Part shown: piece by piece, positions 21,705 through 33,839 of the stretch
Numbering within the stretch: position 1 is the first letter of the stretch
Layout of the letters: each line of letters opens with the position of its first letter
Assembly: GCA_963556695.1 (NCBI GenBank)
Contig: CAUWAG010000020.1
Coordinates: forward strand, 5,146,001-5,210,000
From: Anthostomella pinea
Lineage: Eukaryota > Ascomycota > Sordariomycetes > Xylariales > Xylariaceae
DNA length: 64,000 nt
Direction: 5' to 3'
Made by a program: the position numbers and the translations under genes
The notes under the pieces: generated by a model
The model's input: only the letters and a program-made list of their open reading frames with translations
What the model was told of the DNA's origin: nothing
The model's database searches: none

Positions 21705-24700
21705 CTAAGAGATTATGGGAAGGTGTGTCGCGTCCGTTTCTAGCATGGCACCCTCTTTTGTTAGTGTGTTAATAGCTTTATTGCTATTGATATCTCTGTG
21801 TCCATGAATCCATTTAACGGTTACTCTAGGCGTGTGTGCTGTGGCGAGTTCTTGGAATTGTAGAAAAATGTTCTGTGATGTCTCGGGTGGAGTCCCATTG
21901 AGCCCATCTACCACTGACGTGTTGTCCAGGCAGACATATAGCCATTTTCTATTTCTAATTGCCCTGGTTACTGCAAGACCTTGGAGAGCGCCATGGACTT
22001 CAGTATCTATTACTTCTGCTTGTAGAAGTCTGCCCTTTTCCTGATATATTTCTTGTGTAGTGCCGCCTTTCCTGATGGTGTAACCCCATCCAGTGCAGGT
22101 TGTGCCTTGGTCGTCCAACTGTGATGCATCCGAATAGATGACAAGGTCAGTGTTCACGTTTCTCTCCCGTAGCCATTGTTTAAAGAGCTCTATTTTTTTG
22201 TCTTTATTCTTACGGATTGTAGGCTTTTTTTATGATGGTTTGGTGAGTATTGGTTTCTAAGTGGGCTTTTTTTATGATGGTTTGGTGAGTATTGGTTTCT
22301 AAAAGTCAGGGACTAGCTGGAAGCTCCTTTGTAGCCTTGTTGGTTCCTTGCAAGCTTGTATTTGGAGCCTGCCAATAAGAGGGTATCTCTGGTCTATTCG
22401 TCCTAGTCAGAGGCCATGATGTCGTCTTATTGACTCAGTGAGAACTCCTGCTGGACGAATCTGTGATTCAAATTGTAGGATATGTCCAGGACGTATTTTC
22501 CAGACCGGCAAGATAGCCCTGATCGCCGTTCATAATACAGTATCTATTGTTTCAAGAAGCCCCTTAATGCGACATGCTGATGTCCCACCTAAGCTCCCAA
22601 CTTTTTTGATTCTAAGGTACCAGCCTCCAGGCCATATGTAAGAATAGAAATAACGCAAGCTTTCACAGCCCTCCTAATTGATTTTACTGGAAGTCTTTTG
22701 ACTGTGTTACATAGTCCTCGAAGGTGATTTGTTACCTTATTAGCTTTCTTGGCCCAGTAGGAAACGTGATCTTTGAAGTTTAGTTTTCTATCTAGGAGGA
22801 TATCTAGCCATCGCATGGTGTCCTTTGCTGTTTTGTTCATTGTCCCGTGGCGGACTGGAGGATTGTTTGAGTTATTTTTCCGCGAGAAATGCATGATCTC
22901 GGTTTTGTCGGGGTCAAATTCAATAGCGTTGTTGTGTCCCTAATGATTAAGCAAATAAAGATTTTTAGAAGTCTTTATGGCTATATTTTTAAGGTTTTTT
23001 CCAATACAGAGAGTCGCTAAGTCGTCTGCGTATCCAAAGCGTCTCTTTTTTATACCGAGTCGGGCACAGATTGGCTCTGTATACAGCATATAAAGGATTA
23101 AAGAGACTGGTGAGCCTTGTGATAACCCACAAATAAGAGCTTTTATATCAGTCACAATACCTTCAAACTGAACACTTGCGGACCGCTCGGACATGAATGA
23201 CTGGACCCATCTTATGAGAAAGTCTGGCCAGCCCTGTTCTCTCATGCGAACCACCAGCCGTCCCATTAGGGCAGCGTCGAAGGCCCCTGTCACATCTGCT
23301 GTGACTACCGTTGCAACAAGGCCTTGGTCAAGGGCCTGCTCAATATCATGTATGAGTGCAGCTACCAAGTCAGTGGCAGAGCGCTTTGGTAGAGCTCCAA
23401 AATATTGTAGAGCTAGAATTCCAAGTTTAATAACAAACCAGGTAATTCTTTTTGTAATGAGTCGTTCTAGGCCTTTGCCAAGACATGATAACAGCGATAT
23501 TGGTTTGTAGGCCCGGGGGTTGGAATAGTCTGTCTTGCCTGGTTTTGGGATCATCACTACCTCAGCTACTTTGAATAGTTTAGGGTGGTGTCTGATCTGT
23601 AGACAGGTCTGGAAAAGGGCTCTGATATGTTCCCAAATGACTGGCCAGCAAGCTTTCAGAATCCGTACTGTGAGGGTGTACTCCCGGGGAGTTGCTCTTG
23701 GTCCCTATAGTGCACCCTTCAGCCTCTTCCAGTCCGACATAATATTCAAGGGAGATGTGTGGCTTGGGTTGTGTGATCTCAGCGGACCAGGGGTCGATGA
23801 TATCATTGTCTGGGGTACTTTGTTCAAGCATGGTTGAGCGTAGTGCATTTGCCTTGCTCTCTTGTGACTCAAATATTTGGTCTCCTATGGTGATTGGAGA
23901 GGAACGCAATCCTGCTGACAGCTTGTGGCAGGAAACGATTCTGTACAGGTCCTTTGGTTCAGTCGCTGAATCAATTAGAGTCTGCCAGTACTCTCTCCTA
24001 GCTTTCTGAACCACACGGTGAAAGTCCCGTCGGGCTGAATTCCGCCTTTCTTGGCTTGCGGTCTGTTTGGACAAGGCCCTGTATGCCTGAATAGCTGCTT
24101 TGCATTCATCATTCTATCAAGCAGTGGGCCTAGATTGTCGGGGCTTCTTGCCTACTGTTCTGACACAGCCTTGGATTATATTGATCAAATTCTGCATAAA
24201 GGCATCTACCTGGCCAGGGGATGCACCCAGCCGGGAGAGCTCGTGAATCCTGGTTTGGACATTGTCTACCAGCTCTTGTAGTTTATTGTCCGGGACTATC
24301 TACTGATCAGTCTTGGGGACCTGGTCCAGGTCTCCCTGAATTGGGACAACTATTCGTAATGTCTCGTGATCTGAGGTGTATTGGAGTGCATCATTCACTG
24401 AGGCTTTGGTCATAAGGACATCTGAGAAAACCAGATCTAGTACATTTCCGTTATCATGTGTCGGGACATCTGGTTCAGAAATCAGATCCAGTCCGTGGCC
24501 TGTCATAGTCTGTGCAAGTATGACATCACCATGATATCCTGGATTGCTCGAGTCCAAGGATGTGTCGCCAGCAATGAAATTTCCGGCTATGACGCAGCCA
24601 AATGGTGGAGTCCATACTTCCAGAATGTCATCCACTTCCTGCGGGTTGTCGCATGGTCAGTAGACGCTGACAAATGTAATGCCTTATACCTTAACCCAGG

Positions 24701-24960
24701 TGATATCTCGTGTAGTGTAAGGCCGAAATTGATCCGCTTAAAGATGTTTTCTCACATAGATGAGAGATCTGGATCGTGTACTGTCGCTATCCCAGGAATC
24801 AACCGGGGAATATATATCATAATTTGGGTCTATATTTACTCTCATTCTTCTGCCTGGTGGTGCGCCAACCTAGGGCTCTTGTATCAGAATGATGTCTGTT
24901 TGCTCTCCTTTGTAGTCAGCCAGGTTAATGACTAACTCTGTAGGGCCTGCACTCTTTTGT
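21705..24960 (-). pseudogene. LINE ORF2 (endonuclease, reverse transcriptase, RNase H), broken
   Basis: Minus-strand order: endonuclease, about 24950-24300, with DIILIQEP and the terminal TSDHETL; a linker with the REYWQTLI segment (24074-23580); reverse transcriptase, 23557-22940, with VTADVTGAFD, GLSQGSPVS and FGYADDLA; a thumb-like part (22894-22589) with DILLDRKLNF; RNase H, 22157-21705, with YSDAS, DTEVHGAL and LDNTSV. The last RNase H acidic position reads Asn (21768-21770) and the Pro expected before QGSP reads Ser. Several in-frame stops occur in the first 250 bp of the endonuclease and between domains. No functional protein can be made. Confidence 0.88.
22222..22302. repeat. 42-bp tandem duplication inside the LINE
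   Basis: A 39-base block starting GGCTTTTTTTATGATGG occurs at 22222-22260 and again at 22264-22302, a 42-bp period. It lies between the reverse transcriptase and RNase H parts. It is a local duplication that arose in this copy or an ancestor. Confidence 0.95.
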
Positions 24961-25030
24961 CCTCCTGCCGCATTCATGGAATGGATGACCTGGTGCCCGT
25001 GTCGATGTATTTCGTTTGATGTACCTAACA

Positions 25031-26620
25031 TTAATAGATAATAATGGTACCGGCATCTCTGAGATGAGCTGTATTTGTTGTGTTGATTTGCATTGTGGTG
25101 TCTTCGTTATTGTTGTTAGGTGTTGACCCGGCTTGGTTTCTGCCTGTTTTATTGAAGGCCTTGGATCTGGCTTTTTCTCTGGCCAGCCTTATTTCCTGGA
25201 TTTGCTCCCATGTGTGCTTGTGGATGATACCTTTCACGACCTTGGGGCGTACAGGGTATTTATCGAAGTCGGCAGCATGAGTCCCCTTGCAGTTGACACA
25301 CTTTAGGATTGGTTTTCCGCACTCTCCCTGGTGTACTGTGTTGGTGCGACATGCATATATTTGCTTTTCATATTGGTAGTTTCTACCATGGTATCTGAAG
25401 CAGCTCACACACTGGTGAACCTTGAGGGTGTATTGAATGTGCCTTGAGGTCATTGAGTGAGCAAAAAGCGTGAATGGTTTCTTTGCTGCACGGGGCAGAG
25501 AGATCACCCATGTGGTCTCTGGATCTGGATCAATCGTGTTCCTTGAGAATATGTACCTTAAAGGTCTGTCGTCTGTTTGGGCTTTAACCTTATTAGTGAC
25601 AGTAGTGTCAGTAATGTCGATTATAAACCCTTCCGCACTGATGACCTTCCTTGGGCATCCATCAACCTTGTAGTGATACCAGACCGTGTAGGTTTCGATC
25701 TTTTATGCCTTAAGAATGTCTGCGATCTCTTCTTGGAAGGCCAGGAGCTTAGTCTGAGTTGGCTTGTCCCTTGGGTGTAAGGTAAATCCGGAGGGGCACC
25801 GCGTTACCTCTCTAAGCTCCTGGGGATAGAGCGTAAGTCTTCTGTTCAGTGTAGACTTTATTCTATAAGGCTCTAAGTAGCTATTTTCCATGCGGACAAA
25901 GACCCAGAGATTATCCTGCTTCTTTTTTAGTTAATTGGCAGCAGTAAGGGCGCCAGGCTGTATTTTTTTCATGGTGGTGTTGACTGTCAGTGGATGCTGT
26001 CGGTGGTTAGAAGAGACAGCTTGGGCAAAAGTCATGATGGGCTTCCCCATCACTATCCCCCCGGAAGTGGCCTTCCTTATGGTTAAATCTCGGGTTTCCA
26101 GCCACTCGCTCAGGCATTTAGAGAAAAAGGCGCTGAATTCCTTGGCATGTGAGTATAATTCGGTTCCGGCTTTCTCATGTGTCTTGTCAACTGCTGTAGC
26201 ACACTCTTGAAATATTGTCATCTTGGCTTCATAAAGATGCCTGTCTTTATCCAGTATCTTTGTAACTTGGTCCTGGCACTCCGAGGAGGAGGCTTTACTC
26301 CCTGTATCGCGTTTAATGACTTAGTCTGTAGAGATTTTGTTCAATTGAGTCGTTTCATTCCAGTGGTGCTGTTGTCATTGACATTTCGGGATTTTCCTTT
26401 CAGAGGGGAAACAACGGTAAAGTCAGCCTCGGAGACCTGTGACGGGCTGCTGCTGATGTCGTCAAACAGCGCCTGGCGGAGCCTGCTCGGAGTTGCCGGG
26501 CGGTATGTCTTTCTAGGGGCCGGGGATTTGAGCACGCCGCCAGTGGTCGTCTTTGGGACGGCCACGGGCGTGTTTGGGGGCCGTCATGAAAGGGTGCCAT
26601 CCGGCTTGTAAGAAAAATTC
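25031..26620 (-). pseudogene. LINE ORF1 (gag-like, CCHC knuckles), broken
   Basis: The start region reads KTTTGGVLKSPAPRK (about 26550-26500), typical of the proline/threonine-rich head of fungal LINE gag proteins. The C-terminal part (25507-25031) has the Cys/His pattern CVSCFRYHG, ACRTNT, HQGEC, KCVNCKGTH of retroelement zinc knuckles. Two expected knuckle cysteines read Tyr (QYEK at 25370-25372 and DKYP at 25256-25258). Multiple stops separate the segments. Non-functional. Confidence 0.8.
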
Positions 26621-26675
26621 TCTTATGCCTTGGTAAAGATAGTCAGTTACTGAAAGAAGTGCCTGCTTTAGTACA

Positions 26676-28186
26676 GATATCGAGGTTGCGCCCTAACAGC
26701 GGGGCGCCAAGAAAAATAGTTGTTTTTGGCAAGTGTGTGTGTTATTGAGAAGCAGCCAAAAGCATTAATACGGCAGCTGTAGTAACATTCTACCTGAGTA
26801 TGATACCAGCCAAGCTTGCCGCAAAGGCAGAGGAAGGAACAAAAAGTGTGAACGTCATTAGCGCTGCGAGGCAGAGCATTATGGCCGTGAAACATGGGGC
26901 TTGAATGGAGTCTAGTGTAGGACAGGGCTGTCCGATATGGCACAGTTGGGAAGAAGCAAGATACCAACATCAGATGAAACGTGCCCTGGAATAAACTACA
27001 TTTTAACCTGTGAACATTGCGTCACTTAAGTTTGACCTTCATCACTAACTGCGTTAATGTCGTTTGGGTATTGCTTGAAAGGATAGGGTAGCTGAGCTGA
27101 CGGAGCTGAAAGAGAAAGCTGTGAATGGCGGCATGAGTAATGTGAGTTGCTCTCAAGTAGGTGTCCCTAGACAGTGATTACATAGTAATCTTGATGCAAC
27201 AGGTACTAACAGCAGGCGACTTGTGATGGCCCTGGGGAGCAGCCTACGACGTTGACCTAGGTGCATGGCGTGCTGCCTAAGGAAGCGAATGCAAGGCAAC
27301 GGTATCAACCTAGCAGTCAACCCCATGCCGGTCCATGCTTGTAATGCCTTAGAGATACCACCACCAACCTAGGCTGGCCGTCGGTTATACTCTGGGCCAA
27401 CAATCCAAAGATGTCCCGTCTCAGGCATGCTCCAGGCCCACGACTTAAAACGCCAAACAAGAAGAAAATGTTTAACAGCCGCGGATAGTCAAGTTGGTTC
27501 GACATTTGCCTCCTCCTATCTTGCTCCACTCGCCATGTACTAAATCCACTCTGCACTGAAGAAAACAAAATGCTTGCCGGATGGGGGCAAGCTACCTGTG
27601 GGCATACGGGGGTCCGTACTAATCCTTTGTGGGTTCCAACGCAAACGGTGTTCTACTCCGAATGCATGCTCGGGGTGCCGAGCCTCTGCAGCATGGCGGG
27701 TGGATGCAATTAGGATAGGAGCTGCTTTACGGTTCGAGTCCGCATGCGGTTCACCCAGTCTTTTTTAGCCATTATTGTTTTCTCGCAAGGCAAGGATTTT
27801 CCACTAGTAAGCACACGCAATGCTAACTTCCCGCCTCGGCCATTACCATGATACTTGAAGCAGCCTGTGAATGACAGATAAGAGACCACCAGCCCACCGC
27901 ATAAGATGCAGGATCACCAGCCATTTTACTTCCCTATTAATCTCGTATCAGTATGCTCGCAGAGTGCCGGCCAGCAGACAAAATTCTAAACCCGTCAGGC
28001 TAACCCAGTACAGTAGGTAGACCAAGCGAAGTGTGACGGTCTTGAGGACGCCATATATATACCATCACAGAATGTCAAGTTGCCACGCATGATATTTAAA
28101 TATCCTCTTAGGAAAACTTCAGGGCTTAGCATAGTGGTTCAGTTGTCACACTGTCACACCAAGACTACCATACCTTACCGAACCAC
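26676..28186. other. intergenic beyond the LINE
   Basis: 1.5 kb with no recognisable protein. It contains an exact polymerase III B-box word at 27731-27741 and a T6 run at 27761-27766, but no foldable tRNA. The MBL gene ends at the right edge. Confidence 0.5.
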
Positions 28187-29281
28187 CTAAACCAACACCA
28201 ACCCATGCCCAGACCCAAGCTCCACAAACGCATAATCCGGCACCTCCCCACCCGCCCTCTCCGTCTCCGTCCTCACCGCGTCCGCAAGCGTATACGCCGT
28301 CCTGCGCAGCAAGGGCGCAATGAACCCGCCCCCCTTCTTGACCTCGTCGTGCGTCGCGACCCAGTACCGCGCCCCGCTCGCGCGCACGGCCTCGAGCCCG
28401 TTGATGGCGCCCAGGTTCAGCTGCTTGGTCATCCAGATCCGCACGTCGTGCAGCCCGTGCAGCAGCGCCAGCGTTCTGATGCCGGCGCCGCTGACGGACT
28501 GGAGGTCGGGGCCCTTGATGCCGTGGGGGGAGTACACGACCGCGTTTCCGTTCCCGGCTCCGGATGCCGCGCTGGTGGTAGTGTCGAATACGACCATAAT
28601 GGCGGAGTGATAGTACAATGCATTCCCCGCCGTGATGACCCTCCCGATCCCAACCCAGTCCGGCAGCGGAGCCAGACTGAGCGTCTTGCGCCAGTCGCCC
28701 GTCTCGGATGAGAACCCCGTGGTCGTGACGACGGTGTCGAAGTGCCGCCACGACCGCACCAGTTCCGCCGCCTTCTCCGTGGCGAACACGGGCGTCGTCC
28801 GCGGTAGCTCCCTTAGCGTAGCCTCGTGGCAATGGTCTGTAAATTCGTGCGACAGCGCCACGACGTCGATATACGACCTCTTCTCATGTCCCTCCCGGCC
28901 CTGTCCCGATCCTAGCCCCGATGGTGGTCCGGCCCCGCCACTGTCCGGCCCCACTTCCGCTTCCGCCAGCAGCGCGTCCAGCTCCGCGACAGTCTGCACG
29001 CTAGGCGCGATAAGGTGCCACTGCGTCGAAAACCAGCCCGCGACGTCAGACTGCGGGCCCGTAAGCCACGGGTCAATCAAGATATTGAACCTCGTGCGAC
29101 CGGCGGGCGGCGCGACGCCCGCCGGGTACGGCAGTTGCAGCAGCCAGGTCGTGTCGGCGTTGAGGTGGACGAGCACCGGGTGCGGGGAGCGGAGGGCGGC
29201 GGCTAGGGCTGCGCGGTCGCCGAGGTGGATTGTCCGGGGTTTGGGTTTGGAGGGCGGGGTCGTTGTTGTTGTGATTGCCAT
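28187..29281 (-). CDS. metallo-beta-lactamase-fold hydrolase (fungal type, altered metal motif)
   Basis: Single exon, 364 aa. The central motif reads VVALSHEFTDHCHEATL, aligning with the MBL HXHXDH metal site, but the second His is Phe (HEFTDH). LIDPWLTGP upstream and YSPHGIKGPD, HGLHDVRIWM and ATHDEVKKGG downstream follow the order of MBL strands and later metal ligands. The pattern is that of a fungal MBL subfamily related to beta-lactamase-superfamily hydrolases; whether one or two metals bind is unclear. No signal peptide, so cytosolic. The first 15 residues are Thr/Pro-rich. Base composition is strongly GC-rich unlike the LINE to its left. The next intact gene, the RBR ligase, lies on the same strand about 800 bp away. 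Confidence 0.78.
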   Translation of the reverse strand: MAITTTTTPPSKPKPRTIHLGDRAALAAALRSPHPVLVHLNADTTWLLQLPYPAGVAPPAGRTRFNILIDPWLTGPQSDVAGWFSTQWHLIAPSVQTVAELDALLAEAEVGPDSGGAGPPSGLGSGQGREGHEKRSYIDVVALSHEFTDHCHEATLRELPRTTPVFATEKAAELVRSWRHFDTVVTTTGFSSETGDWRKTLSLAPLPDWVGIGRVITAGNALYYHSAIMVVFDTTTSAASGAGNGNAVVYSPHGIKGPDLQSVSGAGIRTLALLHGLHDVRIWMTKQLNLGAINGLEAVRASGARYWVATHDEVKKGGGFIAPLLRRTAYTLADAVRTETERAGGEVPDYAFVELGSGHGLVLV

Positions 29282-30061
29282 TTTGCAGTGCTTTGATTTT
29301 TGTCTAGGTGTCGTGGATAGATTGGTAATTGAGTTGGTTCGGTGAGCATGTTGTGAAAGGGCGGGAGAACTAATTGTAACCTGTAATTGTGGCTTGGAGT
29401 CGCCGCTTTGACCGGGGTCCGAGTCTATGATGCCATCGCCACCCGAGGCTTGCCGTGCCCGTGGAATGGAGATGCGACCCGGCGCATTACTCTACCTCAT
29501 GTCCCGGATGCATTTTAACTCTATTGCCAGCGAGCTGGTAATGAGAAGAGCGCAGGAAGCCCCACAACCAGGCAAGTGATGCACAATTCAAAGGATTTCC
29601 TTGGCTAATAGGATATATTCGCGATCTTGTCTTCCATCCAGGTAGCACATCAGATTGACTTAGCAATAATGTTAAAACTCATTTCCGCTGCTACCGGATA
29701 AACACTTCGCACCACCAACGCTATGCCTCAGAGATGCAAAGGGGTCTGGGTATCTATGAAAGAAAAGACTTTACCAGCTTCCAAGCTTCAGCCTAGCCAG
29801 TCGGCTCAATTCCACAGCCTGTCCCGTGGCCGATTATCCTCCCTTCCGTGAGCACGCATATGACCGATCGAGTACAGCAAGCTTATAGTTGAGACCCTGT
29901 CGAAGTTGCCTCGCCATGTCTGTAAGGCTATGCCGCGAATGAATAAAGTCCGAGGCTTAGTGCGAATGCACACTTGAGACGCCTCCCCTACCTAGTCCTT
30001 TCCAACTACTACACCGTGTATCGGAGTGTATCGTCGTTCATGCGAGGACGTCTCGACGCTT
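29282..30061. other. intergenic between MBL and RBR genes
   Basis: 780 bp; promoter side of the MBL gene and 3' side of the RBR gene. Nothing else recognised. Confidence 0.55.
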
Positions 30062-31300
30062 CTACCTCTGCAGCCTGGGGCAATTGTGTGGACCCTCCGA
30101 GTTGGCCTGTCCACACGCGTAGCAGAAATTCTGGCCGCAGTTGCACCTAAATATCACATTGCATTAGTTTCAGATCCCTTGCATTGACCTTGAAATGCGG
30201 GCATTCCGTACTCACATCATGTGATCACAGCCCCCATGTTTCTGTACGAGGTTGAGGCAATTGGGGCATCGCTTCCAGCCCTTGGACTCGGCAAGCTTGT
30301 ACACCTCATCCTCGCTCGCACGGGTCTCCTGAAGCTTCGCCTTGTCGCAAGCACCGAAGTGAGACTTCTGCCGACACGCCTTGCAAGTCTTCTTGTTGCA
30401 TTGCTCGCAGACCCCTATGCGTTTCTTCTGGCTCGCAGCAGGTATGAAAGCTCCGCAGTCCTCACCCCAGCAGTATACTTTGTGGTGAGGGTTCGTCAGT
30501 TCTTCCATCTTGTTCTCGTACTGCTTGAGTTGGTCGGGTGTGAAGATGCCCATGGTACCGAACACCTCCTTGGGGATTACCTCACAGCATTTTGCAGGAG
30601 CGAAAGGTTTGGAGTCGAGGGCGATATGAGCATTTCTGCGGAGGCAGTCTTTGCAGTGTAAATGATTGCAGAGCGGAAAACGTCGCAACTCCCCGCGCGG
30701 GAATGATTCTTCACAGACGATGCACTCGAGCTGAGCTGGGAGCGTCTGCGGACGATATGATGCGTGGAACATCAATCCACCATCAGGTTGGGGATCGAGG
30801 CGTCGATCCAGTCCCTGCCCTTGTTGCTGCCACTGTTGTAGGCCTAGAGTGAAGGCCGTGACCGGAATCCTCGCCTGCGTGGCTTGTTGAGGAACTGTTG
30901 GCTGTTCTTGGCGGCGATGCTCGGCCAAATCAAGTCGACGTCGGGTCTCTTCGACTTCTAGCAACGCGCGTTCCATTCTAGCCCGTGATAATCGTACCAC
31001 GGCAGGGTCTGTGTCACGCGCTGGCGCCCTGACATCCTCTGTGAAATCCAGGGCCTCGTCCCCTTCAGTGCGTCGTTGACGGGCGGCCGTTCGTCGTCGC
31101 GTAAATTCTGCTTGGGCGTCCTGGCGGTTGACATCAGTGATAGCGTAAGTGCGTCGCATGGCTGTCCGGCCAGGTGGGTAGGATTGGATGGTTGCCGGCG
31201 GCTGGAGGGTTGCCGGTGGTGCCTCGGCTGTTCGGTCATCACCTAGCTGGGGGGACTCGGAGGAGGATCTACCGCTGAACATACTACGGAGACGATCCAT
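30062..31300 (-). CDS. RBR-type E3 ubiquitin ligase
   Basis: Exons 31300-30216 and 30146-30062 (intron 69 nt) encode 389 aa; the splice completes HGGCDHMMCNCGQNFC. RING1 lies at about residues 193-240 (CIVC, CNHLHCKDC, KCC), the IBR at 277-318 (YCWGEDC, CEQC, CKAC, HFGAC) and RING2 at 345-384 (CPNC, GGCDHMMC, CYAC). By analogy with HHARI and Parkin the catalytic cysteine is C358 in GGCDH, which takes ubiquitin from E2 before transfer to substrate. The first 190 residues are disordered, with Arg-rich and Gln-rich stretches and a helix around residues 100-130 (RMERALLEVEETRRRLDLAE). An in-frame ATG-less upstream extension exists but MDRLRSMFSG is the natural start. Substrate unknown. Confidence 0.93.
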
Positions 31301-33839
31301 GTTGCAGATAGGATTCGCTGGAATAATTGTGTTTGTGTGAGAAGGACAACGAAATGAAGGGTCAGTGTCGGTGTCGGGAAGAACACGGCCTTTGTTGCAG
31401 GAAATGACAAGTCGCAATATCTGTCAGGAACTCTGCCAGGGTGTCTGAAGTCAGCGCGGTGCTTCAGAAGGTACCCTCATCTCCGGGCTGGTCCTGCCAC
31501 TCGATGAAGGTGGTGAACTTAGGTCGTCGTTTCGCACATGCCGCTGCGTTGCAGTTGATGACTAGCTGCTAACCTCTAAATTTGTTGCAAGACGGGCTAT
31601 GTAACCAGGTCCCAGGCGACGTGCAGCGGAATCAGCCTAGAATGGTCAATAAAAGCGCTAGATGAGAAGACGAATAATGCACAGTACCTACCTAGTTAGA
31701 TGACAGTAGCCACGATCCAGCGCCGGGGAATGGGATGTGGGGAGGGTGGCTCGAAAGGGAAGTGAGAGGGTGTCGAAGGTAGGCGGGGTATTGAACCTGC
31801 TTGCGCGAATCAATCGAGAGTTGGTGAAGAGGCCGCTGAGGCGCCAGGTGGGCGGATGGCGGATGACGGATGGCGAGATAGAATGGGAGAGCTTGCCTGG
31901 TTGCGGTTGCGGTCGCGGTTGTGGAGGCAAACAAGCCACCAACAGCCTGGAGAGAGAGATAAGCAGTGATTGCTACTAGAACAAGCGCTGGACTCGCAAG
32001 GCACCTTACCTAGTTACGGTATGAGAAGGAAGGGCTGACTGGGAGAGTCGGATTTCCTGTGTGGAAGAGGGACCAGATCAATGGCGCAGTACCTACTTCC
32101 AAGGCCAGGCGGGTAGGTAAGTAAGTGCCTTAGGCGGCGGGGCTGCGCGAGAGACGTGCAGGTGAGGTCGGGCGCAGACCCCGAATGATGGACAGGTAGG
32201 TCTGGATGCTGAGAGCCTGCCCGAATGACCACGGGCAGTGTAGTGCTGGGCATATGAGGTGGTACGTTGCAGGGTGCCGGGTGACAAGGAGGCCGGCCAC
32301 AAGAGAGAGGTGTGAGGTGCGATATCAGAGGTCCGCGACTACCTTGTCACCGTGCCTTGATTGGCTGCCGGCCCTGACCTGCTCCTGCAATTGGGACATT
32401 GAAGTCAGAAAGTCAGAAAGCAGCCTCATTCAAGCATGATGTGCTCTTGCATCTGCATCTGCATATGTACCTACATGTAGCTGTGGAGGTGGTTACCTAA
32501 TGCACCCATTACAGGCATATGTAGCCTGCCTTGTGTAACCCAAGCATCAAACAGCTCTTGGGTACATACGGCAGGCCCCTCAACATGGAAGGTTTACCCT
32601 TATGATATGCACATATTCATTTGTGAGTGCCCCTTTTAAGTACTATTCTGAGCACCGTAGCCATCAAGGTTGAGACGTTGCGCACGTGTCCTGCTGAAAG
32701 TAGGCTACCTGCGTCTGGGAGAGCATTAAGAACATTGAACCACTGGACTCCAGGTACGTCGACCCATGGAAGTCGGGTCTGCCTAAGGCCCATGTATCCA
32801 GCATGCCTGTCCTCGAACTTCGCCCTCACTAAGGTATTCCGCCTTGTCTTGATTGAAAGCTGAAAACAAAGACATGCAGCTGACTGGCTAGCTCATGGAA
32901 CACTCCACTATCCAGAGTCCATGATCTGACCGGCTGCTTAAGGGTCTCCTAAGTAAACTCTAAAGCAACGCCGGGTATCCCATTCCCAACAAAGTCTGCA
33001 GCCCGTTTACCACGTGTCCACCAGTTCGGCTTTTCATACGCGCCACGCAAGCACAATTGCTTGCTTGTATGGGGCCCGTATAATATGCTGCATAGACAAC
33101 CACAGTACATAACTTACATGCTGCGACAAAGACAGACTTTAGGACAGCCTCGAAGGCAACTTGAAGTCGAGCCAGGTTAGACTTTGTGTTCCCAGCCCAG
33201 CAGATTGAGAGATGATATCGACGAGCCAGGTTGGAACCTATTGCGCGTGCTTGCAGGTTGCTGGCAGTGGTGATATCCATGGTACGCTCGGACTGAGCAT
33301 AGAATTGAGTGAATGCTCCACACTTCCCCCTTTTTCTTGCTATCGCATGCCAAGACACTCACGCAGAACGCTTACGAAAAATCAACATGTTAGTCAACAA
33401 GCGGTTGCAATATTGAGGAGAATTCCAGGTATACTGGTGATTAAGACCACACCGCTTTGGTGGGGCTAAGCTTTGCTTGAGTAAATAATGCTCATGTATG
33501 GCCTTTAGTTTGGCTTGGAAACACATCAAACAATACACAATTCATCACGAAATTTCGAGGGTAAATCGACAAGTAGTGTATGTCTTTATCTATACTGCAG
33601 AGAACAGGTAGAACTAATACATAGAGGGATGATGCCCTTGATAAGTATCACGCAGACGGATGAGGCAACTACGGAGCCTAGGGAACAACCCCTGGGGACG
33701 ACCTTGAGAAAATTACGCCTGCAGGTTCGTTATGGCCTGTTATATAAGTTCGATCTCAGGGTCACGACCTGGCGCTGATTGAACTACATTGTCCCATCCT
33801 CCCACGTAACATCATGACCAAGAGCGTCGACTGCAGATC
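31301..33839. other. 2.5-kb gene-poor stretch
   Basis: Promoter side of the RBR gene, then no recognisable gene. Between 31.68 and 32.15 kb the words CCTACCTAGTTA, AGGTAGG and GGTAGGTAAGTAAGT recur, a weak low-complexity family seen elsewhere in the window (49.4 and 51.3 kb). Nothing else noted. Confidence 0.5.

Larger units (their letters stand above)
21640..26675 (-). mobile_element. decayed LINE (Tad/I-type non-LTR retrotransposon)
   Basis: Read on the minus strand this holds, in order, a gag-like ORF1 with CCHC knuckles, an apurinic-type endonuclease, a reverse transcriptase with the YADD centre, and a ribonuclease H, the layout of the fungal Tad1 clade. Every domain has stops and frame breaks, so the copy is dead. 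A T-rich end on the plus strand (21670-21691) fits a minus-strand 3' tail. GATATCTAGGTT at 21628-21639 and GATATCGAGGTT at 26676-26687 differ by one base and may be the target-site duplication, which is why these limits were chosen; the true ends are uncertain by tens of bases or more. Confidence 0.88.

Noticed and set aside
27687..27751. tRNA gene ending at the T6 run near 27761
   Set aside because: The T-arm matches but the acceptor, D and anticodon stems cannot be paired at a sensible length.
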